Of a stretch of DNA of 64,000 bases, positions 1 to 8,958 are shown one piece after another. This DNA comes from Bacteroides sedimenti. GTDB taxonomy: Bacteria; Bacteroidota; Bacteroidia; Bacteroidales; Bacteroidaceae. Each line of letters starts with the position of its first letter. Position 1 is the stretch's first letter. Made by a program: the position numbers and the translations under genes. Below the pieces are notes generated by a model. It searched no databases, was not told the DNA's origin, and worked only from the letters and a program-made list of their open reading frames with translations. The stretch is taken from the NCBI RefSeq assembly GCF_040365225.1, contig NZ_AP028055.1, positions 3,534,001 through 3,598,000 of the forward strand. The letters run 5' to 3'.

Positions 1-78
1 ACACAGACTATACAATCGTCACTTAGCGATCATCTGCCAATTATTACTGAAATGGAAATTGTTAATGACAATAAATAA
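1..78 (+). CDS. C-terminal end of an EEP-family protein (partial)
   Basis: Frame 1 is open from the window edge to a TAA at 76-78 and encodes 25 residues containing SDHLPI. This is the closing motif of endonuclease/exonuclease/phosphatase (EEP) domains, where the Asp-His pair belongs to the active site. The next gene starts one base after this stop and has the same motif (SDHLPIYV), so the two are probably neighbouring paralogues in one transcript. The chain stops about 17 residues after the motif, so this copy ends as a plain EEP protein with no propeller or sorting domain. Everything upstream is outside the window. Confidence 0.6.
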   Translation, partial: TQTIQSSLSDHLPIITEMEIVNDNK

Positions 79-79
79 T

Positions 80-2581
80 ATGAGAAACATTTTAAAACAG
101 ATTCTATTCATTGTATTCCTCTTTGGAACAGTTCTTTGCTCTGAAGCACAGGTGTATGGAAGCCATATACATTTGGCAAATAAGGATGTCAAGGTACAGG
201 CATTAACTAAAGATAAAGAAGATAATTTGTATCTGATGGGTACTACCACTGATGCGTTGTGCCTAACGGGAAGCCGGAACGTGGAGGAAATTCCTCTACG
301 GATGATGAGTTATAATATTCAGGGACACATTATGAATACGACGAAGTTGAATAATCTGGCAACAGTTATCAACAGCCAGAATCCCGATGTGGTATCTATT
401 CAGGAAGTAGATATGGCGGCATCATATATAACTCACGATTGGCTAGCTGATTTGGCTGCCGCTACAAATATGAAAGCCTATTTTTTTCCAACCGTAGGAG
501 AAAAATATGGAATAGGGCTGCTGACAAAGAAAACTCCATTATCCGTTACCAATAAACTGATTGAAAGATTGCCCGAATCGTCTGATAAGGAAAGCAGAGG
601 AATGATAATTGCCGAATATGATAAGTTTGTCTTTATTGCAACACATTACTCGTTGAATGCTGACGATAGAGATAATGCCACATCATTCATAGTCAATTAT
701 GCCTCAACCGCAACGAAGAATGTCTTTGTTGCCGGTGATATGAATGCGCAATATACCTATAGATGCATCCAAACATTTCTGAATTCCGGTTTCAAAGTGC
801 TGAATGATACTTCGATACCTACATTCAGTTCAACAAACCCCACCGAATGTATTGATCTGATCTTAAGCTATACTCCTCAAAATGAGGCTTTGCCTTTTTC
901 TGTTACTGACAGAGGAATTCCGAATAATCATCAAGTCGATTTAACAACAACTTCTGATCATTTGCCTATTTATGTAAATGTTAAGATGACTCGTGATGTG
1001 ACTGCTAATCCGAATATTCCGGTATCAGATCTATATAATAAGAGCTTGTTCCTGGCAAAATACAATAAAAACCAGGAGCTGCTATGGTACAAACGACTCA
1101 CTGTGACCGGCGATGTCAGACCATTTGATGTTCAGACCGGAAATGACGGGAAAGTGTATATTGCAATGGGAGTAGATGGATCGTTGACAAACGATTCATT
1201 TATTAATGGCAGCTGCAGTGGTCCCATGTTTGCTATTCTTAATGGAAACGGCGATCTGTTATGGCATCAAGCATTTGGGAACCAGTTCGCCAATGATCGA
1301 TATGCCGCTATATCTCCTGACGGACAAGGAGGATTCTATATCGGAGGAGATTGCAACAGTTCTATCAATTTGGGAGGGAATGCACTCACTTTCGAAGGTA
1401 CAGGATGTTTCATTGCAAGATATTCGTCTGACGGGACTTGCATTTGGGCAAAGAAAATAGAACCGGGAAGTGCGAAGAATGCATATATGCATCGGATTAT
1501 AGCCGGGAAACAGAATGATATATATGTGGCCTTTTGTTCTAACGGATCGGATGTTAAGGTGAGTAACCTGTCGTTATCTGAATCAAATATTACTTCAATA
1601 TCCGCTTATATTTCAAGATGGAATGAGAGTGGAGATGCGGTTTGGTTTAAGAAGTTTAATGGATTTGGTTATAAAACCAATGCAGCTACTCAACGGAATG
1701 TAAGTTCCGGACCAGGTGCTGGCGCCATACCTGTGGCGGTTGACGGACAGAATAATGTATCCTTGCTCTTGTGGACTTCCGGCATGCGTATAGAAGTGAA
1801 AAACAATGCATCTTCTGCAGAGAATACACTGAGTGATATTTCATTAGGCGAGGGACTGGCTGCAGCCGGATTGGTTTGGCTAAAATATACCTCTCAAGGG
1901 AAATTTACATCTTCTCAGAGATTGGGGAATAATGAAATAGCAAGACTCTCTACTACAGAATACCTCATGCAACCATCCATCGCGGTTGATAGTAAAGGTA
2001 ATAACTATGTGGGAGGATATACCAGTTCCGACAACTATCTTTACACAACCGGTTATCAACCCGCTGGACGAGGAAAAAGAGATTTTTTCCTGGCTCGTAT
2101 CAATGTTGCTAATACAATTGATTTTGTTCGTCGGGTAGGTGGAACTCAAGATGATTGCCTGCCGGCTATCACTGTTTCGGCGGATGATAATAACATTTAT
2201 GCAGCTATCTATAGCGAAAGCTCTCCTGCATATCTGGGATTGAATCTTTCTGACACGATGGAAGGACAAGGAGCAAGTGTTACCGAACAGATAAATTCGT
2301 CTAACGTCTATTTTACCCGTTATATAATCGATCAGACTCAATCTTCCATTTCTTCGTGCGAGAAAACCGCTCCTATTACTTTCCTAAAAAGTGGAGATGG
2401 ATATCAGGTGATGGGTGTCACTCAACCTGTTACACTTCATTTTTATTCTATCGACGGAAAACTTTCAGAAACTGCATCTTTCGAATCAGACGGGTGGTTC
2501 TCCACTCATGGAAAGAAAGGGATTTACATGGTTAAAATTATGGAGGAGAATGCTGTATATACAACAAAAATTCTTTTTTAA
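80..2581 (+). CDS. Secreted EEP-domain / SBBP-like beta-propeller protein with T9SS sorting domain
   Basis: A protein of 833 residues. I chose the ATG at 80 because a signal peptide follows at once (MRNILKQ, hydrophobic stretch, SEAQ) and the previous gene ends at 78. Residues about 72-303 are an EEP domain: SYNIQG, QEVD (metal-binding Glu), GDMNA and SDHLP are all present, so it could be an active metal-dependent nuclease or phosphodiesterase. The rest repeats a pattern like DGxVYIxG...FIARYxxxGxxxWxK, typical of SBBP/beta-propeller repeats. Residues 43-63 look like the first half of such a repeat, and its second half (LFLAKYNKNQELLWYKRL) resumes only after the EEP domain. The last 75 or so residues (FYSIDGKL...GIYMVKI...KILF) match type A T9SS C-terminal domains, implying outer-membrane export and surface attachment. 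The substrate is unknown. Confidence 0.75.
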   Translation: MRNILKQILFIVFLFGTVLCSEAQVYGSHIHLANKDVKVQALTKDKEDNLYLMGTTTDALCLTGSRNVEEIPLRMMSYNIQGHIMNTTKLNNLATVINSQNPDVVSIQEVDMAASYITHDWLADLAAATNMKAYFFPTVGEKYGIGLLTKKTPLSVTNKLIERLPESSDKESRGMIIAEYDKFVFIATHYSLNADDRDNATSFIVNYASTATKNVFVAGDMNAQYTYRCIQTFLNSGFKVLNDTSIPTFSSTNPTECIDLILSYTPQNEALPFSVTDRGIPNNHQVDLTTTSDHLPIYVNVKMTRDVTANPNIPVSDLYNKSLFLAKYNKNQELLWYKRLTVTGDVRPFDVQTGNDGKVYIAMGVDGSLTNDSFINGSCSGPMFAILNGNGDLLWHQAFGNQFANDRYAAISPDGQGGFYIGGDCNSSINLGGNALTFEGTGCFIARYSSDGTCIWAKKIEPGSAKNAYMHRIIAGKQNDIYVAFCSNGSDVKVSNLSLSESNITSISAYISRWNESGDAVWFKKFNGFGYKTNAATQRNVSSGPGAGAIPVAVDGQNNVSLLLWTSGMRIEVKNNASSAENTLSDISLGEGLAAAGLVWLKYTSQGKFTSSQRLGNNEIARLSTTEYLMQPSIAVDSKGNNYVGGYTSSDNYLYTTGYQPAGRGKRDFFLARINVANTIDFVRRVGGTQDDCLPAITVSADDNNIYAAIYSESSPAYLGLNLSDTMEGQGASVTEQINSSNVYFTRYIIDQTQSSISSCEKTAPITFLKSGDGYQVMGVTQPVTLHFYSIDGKLSETASFESDGWFSTHGKKGIYMVKIMEENAVYTTKILF

Positions 2582-2609
2582 TAGATTACTAACTCAAATT
2601 AAAATCATT

Positions 2610-4154
2610 ATGAAAACAAAACATTTACTCACTGGATTGTTCCTTTCAGTCGCCATATCGACTTCAGCGGCTAATTATGTAGTGACAAGCAATAGCGTGG
2701 ATGCTGCAGTAGAAGGTTCTTTACTGAATGTAATGTCGAAAGTCGCTTCAGGCGATGTTATTTCTTTTAATTTTGACGGGACAGAAATTAATAGTCCTTC
2801 AGGATCAGCATATGTTATTTTAGATGCAAAGAGCATAACCATCAACGGTATTAATGCTACCAACAACAAGCCTGTGGAGTTTACAGGTCCTGAAGTGATT
2901 TTTGAAATGAAAGGGGGCGCAATACTGAATTTGAATAATGTCGTGGTTAGTGGTAAAACGGGAATTCCGTTCAAACTTTCGGCAAATGCCAGATTGAATG
3001 CCAAACAATGTAAGTTCCTGAATAATGGTAAAATTGATAATACTAATAATGGCGGGCTTGCACGTATAAGTAGCGCTATTGGCGATTTTGAAGATTGTTA
3101 TTTTGAAGGTAATGCCTGTGGTGGTTCTTATGGAGGTGGTGCTTTGTGTGCCTATGGTAAATCTAGCTTATACGTAAAGAAATGTACTTTTGTAAACAAC
3201 CATTCATCTAATGGAGGTGCAATTGTTATTCAAGGTACAACAGGTAACATATTCGGAGATTGCAGAATTGAGAATTCCACCTTTGTTAATAATGGAGCTG
3301 ACGGAGTTGGTGACCAACGTGGCGGTGCTATTTATGTAAAGAACGGTGGAGACGCAAATTCCAACGTTAAGCCAATTCTCATTTACAACACATTTGTTGG
3401 TAATGTGGCTTATCAGGCCGGTGGAGCTATTGATTGTTTTGCAATGTCTGGAAAATTTATAGAAATTACAATGGTAAATAATCTTCTTGCAGGAAATATT
3501 CATGGGGATAATTTTACAGACAACGATGTTCATATTTGGAACCTGGTTGAACGTGTTACCACAAAAACTAATAACAACGTTTTTGCCGCCGCTACTACTG
3601 ATGCATTTACCATTTCTGATACCAATGTTAATTTCGCCACAGATGTTATTTTTAAATCATTGGTACCACATCCTTCTCCCGATTTTCTGGGAACTGACAA
3701 AAAAACAGCTCAGTTATATACAGATGCAAATGGCCGAATCGTTGCCATGATTGACGTCAATAGTGTTGCAAAAGGAAAGGCTGTAGCCACTTCTTCCTCT
3801 ATTGCTAACTTCCCTACTACCGACCAGTTGGGAGCAACACGTCCGGTAAGTCCTTCTGTCGGTGCAGTAGAGTATGCAGATGGACTAACTCCTCTTGGAC
3901 TTGCAAATGGAATAATTAACCAGAATGTTTCTGGTGCAAATGTAAAAGCATGGATAGTTGGTAATCAGCTATTTGTAAGCGGCGTGGAAGGTAGTGCTGC
4001 TGCATCTGTTTATGATCTTACAGGCAAAGAAATTTGCAATGGAACGATTGACAACAATTCTCCAATTTCAGTAAATGAAGTATGTAAAGGGGTATACGTT
4101 GTTAAAATAAATAATAAATCAACTTCTGAAGCTATTAAACTTGTTGTTGATTAA
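2610..4154 (+). CDS. Secreted parallel beta-helix protein (choice-of-anchor Q type) with T9SS sorting domain
   Basis: A protein of 514 residues starting at ATG 2610, 28 bases after the preceding stop, so probably cotranscribed with it. The signal peptide is MKTKHLLTGLFLSVAISTSAA. The body has right-handed beta-helix repeats rich in Asn and Gly, with GGAI-type turns (SNGGAIVIQ, RGGAIYVKN, AGGAIDCF). It then shows LGATRPVSPSVGAVEY, the usual end of choice-of-anchor Q proteins. The last 70 or so residues (VYDLTGKEI...KGVYVVKIN...KLVVD) fit a type A T9SS sorting domain. Beta-helix proteins of this form are often polysaccharide lyases or adhesins, but I see no catalytic signature, so no activity is assigned. 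It is probably surface-exposed like its neighbour. Confidence 0.7.
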   Translation: MKTKHLLTGLFLSVAISTSAANYVVTSNSVDAAVEGSLLNVMSKVASGDVISFNFDGTEINSPSGSAYVILDAKSITINGINATNNKPVEFTGPEVIFEMKGGAILNLNNVVVSGKTGIPFKLSANARLNAKQCKFLNNGKIDNTNNGGLARISSAIGDFEDCYFEGNACGGSYGGGALCAYGKSSLYVKKCTFVNNHSSNGGAIVIQGTTGNIFGDCRIENSTFVNNGADGVGDQRGGAIYVKNGGDANSNVKPILIYNTFVGNVAYQAGGAIDCFAMSGKFIEITMVNNLLAGNIHGDNFTDNDVHIWNLVERVTTKTNNNVFAAATTDAFTISDTNVNFATDVIFKSLVPHPSPDFLGTDKKTAQLYTDANGRIVAMIDVNSVAKGKAVATSSSIANFPTTDQLGATRPVSPSVGAVEYADGLTPLGLANGIINQNVSGANVKAWIVGNQLFVSGVEGSAAASVYDLTGKEICNGTIDNNSPISVNEVCKGVYVVKINNKSTSEAIKLVVD

Positions 4155-4186
4155 TTGATATTTTCTTCACTAATTATGTAATATGT

Positions 4187-4234
4187 AAGCCGGCATTGAT
4201 TATTTGTCCTTATCTACTCAATGCCGGCTTTGTT
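4187..4234 (+). terminator. Terminator after the T9SS cargo genes
   Basis: A perfect 13-bp stem, AAGCCGGCATTGA (4187-4199) with TCAATGCCGGCTT (4218-4230), 18-base loop, followed by TGTTAATC. It separates the cargo genes from the GH89 gene. An in-frame ATG at 4221 lies inside the stem, one reason to reject it as the GH89 start. Confidence 0.8.
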
Positions 4235-4253
4235 AATCTACAGAATCTTTTTT

Positions 4254-6419
4254 ATGAAAAATTTCGCACTTAAATGCTTATCTGTTATTGCAGCATTTAT
4301 TTTATGCTTTTGTTGCAACTCATCTTATGCTGCAGAACAAATAACTTCCGTGAAGCAACTTCTTCAACGACAAATAGGCGAAAAAGCCAACGAAATAAAT
4401 TACCAGCTAATAGAGTCTTCAAATGGGAAAGAAGTTTTTGAAATAGAAGCAAAGCAAGGAACATTAACCCTCAAGGGTAGCAGCCCGGTAGCCTTATGTT
4501 ATGCTTTTCATACTTATTTGAGAGAGGCTTGCCACGCTATGAAAACGTGGAGTGGGAAGCATCTCGCCTTACCTGAAAGATGGCCTGATTATGTATTGAA
4601 AAACCAGGTTACTCCCTATGAATACAGATACTTTTTAAATGTTTGTACATTTGGTTATACTACTCCATACTGGGATTGGGCCAGATGGGAGAAGGAAATC
4701 GACTGGATGGCACTAAGAGGTGTCAATATGCCATTGGCAACAGTAGCGAGCGAGGCTATTGCCGAAAGGGTTTGGTTACGTATGGGATTAACAAAAAAAG
4801 AGATCAGAGAGTTTTTTACGGCACCGGCTCATCTGCCCTGGCACCGTATGGGAAACCTGAATAAATGGGATGGACCGTTGTCGGATGAGTGGCAGGAAGA
4901 TCAAATTAAAATGCAACATCTTATCATTAACCGCATGCGCCAGTTGGGTATGGAACCAATAGCCCCTGCATTTGCGGGATTTGTGCCGATGGCTTTTGCT
5001 CAACAACATCCGGATATTAAATTCAAACATCTAAAGTGGGGTGGATTTGATGAGAAATACAATGCGTATGTATTGCCTCCAGATTCTCCTTTTTTCGAGG
5101 AAATAGGTAAACTCTTCATTGAAGAGTGGGAGAAGGAGTTTGGTAAAAATAAGTTTTACCTGTCTGATAGTTTCAATGAGATGGAGTTACCCATTGAGAA
5201 AAATGATGTGGAAGGAAAATACAAATTATTGGCCCAGTATGGCGAGTCTATTTATCGCTCCATTGCAGCTGGCAATCCGGATGCAGTATGGGTAACACAA
5301 GGGTGGACTTTCGGATACCAGCACTCTTTTTGGGATAAAAAAAGTTTGCAGGCACTATTAAGCAAGGTGCCCGATGATAAAATGATTATTGTGGACCTGG
5401 GCAATGATTACCCAAAGTGGGTTTGGAAAACCGAGCAAACATGGAAGGTACATGATGGGTTCTATGGCAAGAAATGGATATTCAGTTATGTTCCAAACTT
5501 TGGAGGTAAAACGGCTCTTACGGGTGATATGCAGATGTATGCCTTCTCATCAGCCGAAGCGCTGCATTCAAGTTCATGTGGAAATCTTATTGGATTTGGT
5601 TCGGCTCCAGAAGGACTCGAGAACAATGAGGTAATATACGAATTGTTGGCCGATATGGGTTGGAGAAGCCAAGCCATTGATCTGGATAAATGGCTTGAAT
5701 CCTACTGTAAAGCTCGTTATGGAGCTTACCCCGATGCAATGAAACAAGCCTGGAGTTTATTAAGAAACACAGCATATAGCTCACTTTACTCATATCCACG
5801 GTTTACATGGCAAACGGTGACTCCGGATAAACGAAGAGTGAGTAAAATAGATACGAGTGATGATTTTATGCACGCTGTGGAACTGTTTCTGTCATGTGCC
5901 GACAACCTTAAAAAGTCGGAATTATATGTAAACGACGCCATTGAACTTTCTGCATTCTATGTTGCTGCGAAGGCTGATAAACTATATAACAAAGCATTAA
6001 AGGAGGATGCCTCGGGGCATGCTGCTACAGCGCAAAAATATCTCCAACAAACCATAGACCTGTTGTTGAAAACAGACAGGCTTCTTGTCTCTCATCCTGT
6101 CTATCGTCTTGAAGAGTGGGTGAAGTTGGCAAGGAACAAAGGAACCACTACTGCGGAAAAAAATGCTTTTGAAGCCAACTCCAAACGGTTGATAACCACC
6201 TGGGGAGGATTTCAGGAAGATTATGCGGCACGTTTCTGGAGCGGACTAATCAAGGATTACTATATACCTCGTCTGAAACTCTATTTCTCGAAAGGAAGAA
6301 ACGGTATAGACCGCTGGGAAGAAAAGTGGATAAATACTCCGTGGCATAACACCACGAAACCTTATGAGAATCCGGTTAATTCAGCTATTGGATTGGTTCA
6401 ACAGGTGAAAGATATTTAA
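4254..6419 (+). CDS. Alpha-N-acetylglucosaminidase, GH89 (NAGLU family)
   Basis: A protein of 721 residues that hydrolyses terminal alpha-linked N-acetylglucosamine. The start at 4254 gives a signal peptide (MKNFALKCLSVIAAFILCFCC...YAAEQ), and the upstream ATG is in a terminator stem. The order is NAGLU N-terminal domain, TIM barrel from YRYFLNVCTFGYTTPYWDW, and an alpha-helical C-terminal domain ending near TTWGGFQEDYAARFWSGLIKD. The two catalytic glutamates are visible by comparison with human NAGLU (E316 and E446): E309 in DSFNEMELP and E453 in SAPEGLENNEV. It is paralogous to the gene at 10058. CFCCNSS near the N-terminus could be a lipobox, so export to the periplasm or attachment as a lipoprotein are both possible. 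The natural substrate (heparan-type chain, glycoprotein or other) is not shown by the sequence. Confidence 0.9.
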   Translation: MKNFALKCLSVIAAFILCFCCNSSYAAEQITSVKQLLQRQIGEKANEINYQLIESSNGKEVFEIEAKQGTLTLKGSSPVALCYAFHTYLREACHAMKTWSGKHLALPERWPDYVLKNQVTPYEYRYFLNVCTFGYTTPYWDWARWEKEIDWMALRGVNMPLATVASEAIAERVWLRMGLTKKEIREFFTAPAHLPWHRMGNLNKWDGPLSDEWQEDQIKMQHLIINRMRQLGMEPIAPAFAGFVPMAFAQQHPDIKFKHLKWGGFDEKYNAYVLPPDSPFFEEIGKLFIEEWEKEFGKNKFYLSDSFNEMELPIEKNDVEGKYKLLAQYGESIYRSIAAGNPDAVWVTQGWTFGYQHSFWDKKSLQALLSKVPDDKMIIVDLGNDYPKWVWKTEQTWKVHDGFYGKKWIFSYVPNFGGKTALTGDMQMYAFSSAEALHSSSCGNLIGFGSAPEGLENNEVIYELLADMGWRSQAIDLDKWLESYCKARYGAYPDAMKQAWSLLRNTAYSSLYSYPRFTWQTVTPDKRRVSKIDTSDDFMHAVELFLSCADNLKKSELYVNDAIELSAFYVAAKADKLYNKALKEDASGHAATAQKYLQQTIDLLLKTDRLLVSHPVYRLEEWVKLARNKGTTTAEKNAFEANSKRLITTWGGFQEDYAARFWSGLIKDYYIPRLKLYFSKGRNGIDRWEEKWINTPWHNTTKPYENPVNSAIGLVQQVKDI

Positions 6420-6498
6420 TCCCCCCAATAATTGCCTTTTATGTTGACGGAGGTATGCGAAAGTTCTTTGTAATTTATTTATTAAGACAATAAACCGT

Positions 6499-6506
6499 TA
6501 CCTTTG
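6499..6506 (+). promoter_or_regulatory. Probable promoter -7 box for the glycerate kinase operon
   Basis: TACCTTTG fits the Bacteroides -7 consensus TAnnTTTG and lies 26 bases before the ATG at 6532. The nearest upstream TTTG (6467-6470) is 28 bases away, longer than the usual 19-21, so the -33 element is weak or absent. Confidence 0.5.
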
Positions 6507-6531
6507 ACATGCCTCTTAACAATTCAATACT

Positions 6532-7674
6532 ATGAAAAAGATAATTCTTGCATTCGATTCATTCAAAGGGTCGGCTAATTCTCTTGATATTGCAAAACAT
6601 GCTGAACGGGCTATTTTGAATGAGTATCCCCGTTGTGAGGTGATGCGTTTCCCGATTGCCGACGGTGGAGAAGGTACAACTGAAGCTCTGTGTGCCGGCT
6701 TGGATACCACAAAAGTTTATTGCCGGGTTCATGACCCGTTGATGAATCCGATTGAGGTTTCATACGGAATTTCCAGAGATGGTACGACTGCTATCCTCGA
6801 GATGGCATCGGCCAGTGGATTGCCTTTGGTGCCGGTTTCTCTTCGCAATCCGATGAACACAACCACTTTTGGAAGCGGAGAAGTTATTTTGGATGCCTTG
6901 AATCGCGGATGCCGTAAGTTTATTATGGGGATTGGTGGCAGTGCAACCAATGATGCCGGGATAGGGATGCTCAGTGCTTTGGGTGTCCGCTTTCTCGATA
7001 GTGATAAACAAGAGCTAAAACCGAAGGGCGGCAACCTGATAAACATAGAATACATTGACGATTCGGCCATGCATCCTGCTTTGAAAGAGTCTTCTTTTAC
7101 CATTGCATGTGATGTAAACAACCCACTCTTTGGTTCAGAGGGAGCGGCATATATCTTTGCTCCGCAGAAAGGTGCAACAGCTGATGAAGTAGAAGCGCTG
7201 GACAATGGACTAAGACACTATGCAAAACTTATCAAAGCATATAAAGGTGTTGATATCGCTTCGATAGCAGGTGCCGGGGCAGCAGGAGGAATGGGTGGAG
7301 GCTTACTCGCTTTTCTGAATGCTAACCTGAAATCCGGCATAGATACCATTCTGGAAATCCTCAATTTCAAAGAGTCCATACATAATGCAGACCTTATTTT
7401 TACGGGAGAAGGGAAACTGGATGTGCAGACCGGCATGGGGAAAGCATTAGGAGGAATTTTAAAAATAGCAAACCAACAGAACGTTCCGGTCATTGCTTTG
7501 GGAGGATGCATTGAAGATGCGGAAAAGCTTAATGAAATGGGCTTTACCGCTGTACTTTCCATTCAGCCAGCTCCGGTTTCTTTAGAGCAGGCAATGCAAC
7601 GACAGTTCACATTAAAAAACATAGAGACTACTATTACCCAGCTTTTGCGGGTTATTAAACGATTTGGTAAATAA
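6532..7674 (+). CDS. Glycerate kinase (GarK/GlxK family)
   Basis: A protein of 380 residues, the usual length for this family. It phosphorylates D-glycerate with ATP (2-phosphoglycerate in the GarK/GlxK type), feeding lower glycolysis in the cytoplasm. The family N-terminus (KIILAFDSFKGSANSLD) and the ADGGEGTTEAL motif are present. So are the glycine-rich segments GIGGSATNDAGIGML and GAGAAGGMGGGLLAF and the FTGEGKLDVQT block. It is the first gene of a four-gene run, 7 bases before the permease start. Pairing with a GntP-family permease suggests that the permease brings in glycerate or a similar sugar acid. Glycerate kinase beside two alpha-GlcNAc hydrolases is unusual and suggests a substrate that carries glycerate, but that is inference. 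Confidence 0.92.
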   Translation: MKKIILAFDSFKGSANSLDIAKHAERAILNEYPRCEVMRFPIADGGEGTTEALCAGLDTTKVYCRVHDPLMNPIEVSYGISRDGTTAILEMASASGLPLVPVSLRNPMNTTTFGSGEVILDALNRGCRKFIMGIGGSATNDAGIGMLSALGVRFLDSDKQELKPKGGNLINIEYIDDSAMHPALKESSFTIACDVNNPLFGSEGAAYIFAPQKGATADEVEALDNGLRHYAKLIKAYKGVDIASIAGAGAAGGMGGGLLAFLNANLKSGIDTILEILNFKESIHNADLIFTGEGKLDVQTGMGKALGGILKIANQQNVPVIALGGCIEDAEKLNEMGFTAVLSIQPAPVSLEQAMQRQFTLKNIETTITQLLRVIKRFGK

Positions 7675-7681
7675 CAAAGAA

Positions 7682-8929
7682 ATGACAGCAATTGGCGCAT
7701 TAATCGGATTATTGATATCCGTGTACTTAATCATAAAGAAAATCCATCCAACTTACAGCCTCATTGCCGGAGCAATTATCGGAGGTTTGCTTGGTGGACT
7801 TCCACTAACAGAAACAGTAAAAGTGATGACTGACGGGGTTAAGGATATAACTCCCGCTATTATTCGGATTCTTACAGCAGGTGTATTGTCGGGTATTCTC
7901 GTTAAAACGGGAGCAGCCGCTACAATATCCAATGCTATCATTCATAAACTAGGTGAAAAACACGTGTTCTTTGCATTAGCACTGGCCACTATGTTGTTAT
8001 GCGCCGTGGGGGTATTTATTGATGTGGCGGTAATCACCGTAGCACCTATTGCCCTTTCCATCGGTAAACGCCTGGGACTTTCTCCTTCCGTATTATTAAT
8101 AGCCATGATTGGCGGAGGAAAATGTGGAAATATTATCTCTCCCAATCCAAACACCATTATTGCAGCCGAGAACTTCAGAGCCGACTTGTCTTCTGTTATG
8201 TTCTCCAATATTATCCCAGCTCTGTTGGGGCTTTTATTCACTGTGTATGTTGTTGTACGGCTTATCCCTAAGAAATTTGTGAATATCAGAAATGAGCAAG
8301 AGGCGTCTGACGACCAGTCATTGCCTTCTCTTGCCAGTAGCCTGGTTGCCCCCGTCGTAACTATTTTATTATTGGCGCTGCGCTCTTTGCTGGGTATCAC
8401 CATTGACCCATTACTTGCTTTGCCTGTTGGCGGACTTTGTGGCATCATCTGCATGAAACAGTGGAAAAATATTCTTATAAGCATGGAGTTTGGTTTGCAA
8501 AAGATGTCGACAGTAGCCATATTACTCATAGGAACCGGAACTATTGCCGGTGTTATCAAGAACTCAACTCTAAAGGACTGGATTCTTCAGTTGCTCAGTC
8601 AGGCTCATTTCAATGAAGTGACCATTGCTCCTATATCAGGAGCGCTGATGTCGGCAGCTACTGCTTCAACAACAGCAGGTGCAACACTCGCTTCGGCATC
8701 TTTTGCCGATACAATCATGGCTGTGGGTATATCTGCCGCATGGGGCGCAGCGATGATAAATTCCGGAGCAACAGTTTTAGACCACCTGCCTCACGGTTCT
8801 TTCTTTCATGCAACAGGAGGCGTGTGCGAACTCTCTTTCAGGGAAAGAATGAAGTTGGTTCCTTATGAAACACTTATAGGAGCCGTGTTGGCTGCATTCT
8901 CTACCTTGATGTGCCTCATGAACTTTTGA
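7682..8929 (+). CDS. GntP-family gluconate/sugar-acid:H+ symporter
   Basis: An inner-membrane permease of 415 residues with about 12 hydrophobic segments. The ATG at 7682 (MTAIGALIGLLISVYLIIK) follows the kinase stop by 7 bases; a TTG at 7664 would overlap the kinase and is less likely. Family features include GGLLGGLPLTETV, the central loop GGGKCGNIISPNPNTI and a C-terminal AATASTTAGATLASASF segment. Known GntP members carry gluconate, D-serine, or related hydroxy acids, so the substrate cannot be fixed from sequence. With glycerate kinase upstream, glycerate is the simplest guess. It is in an operon with the kinase, acetyltransferase and second GH89. Confidence 0.88.
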   Translation: MTAIGALIGLLISVYLIIKKIHPTYSLIAGAIIGGLLGGLPLTETVKVMTDGVKDITPAIIRILTAGVLSGILVKTGAAATISNAIIHKLGEKHVFFALALATMLLCAVGVFIDVAVITVAPIALSIGKRLGLSPSVLLIAMIGGGKCGNIISPNPNTIIAAENFRADLSSVMFSNIIPALLGLLFTVYVVVRLIPKKFVNIRNEQEASDDQSLPSLASSLVAPVVTILLLALRSLLGITIDPLLALPVGGLCGIICMKQWKNILISMEFGLQKMSTVAILLIGTGTIAGVIKNSTLKDWILQLLSQAHFNEVTIAPISGALMSAATASTTAGATLASASFADTIMAVGISAAWGAAMINSGATVLDHLPHGSFFHATGGVCELSFRERMKLVPYETLIGAVLAAFSTLMCLMNF

Positions 8930-8958
8930 TTAAAACAACTTGAATAAATAAAATAGCT

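Noticed and set aside
59..79. Earlier TTG start (59) for the EEP-propeller gene
   Set aside because: It overlaps the end of the upstream reading frame and would put seven extra residues before a good signal peptide.
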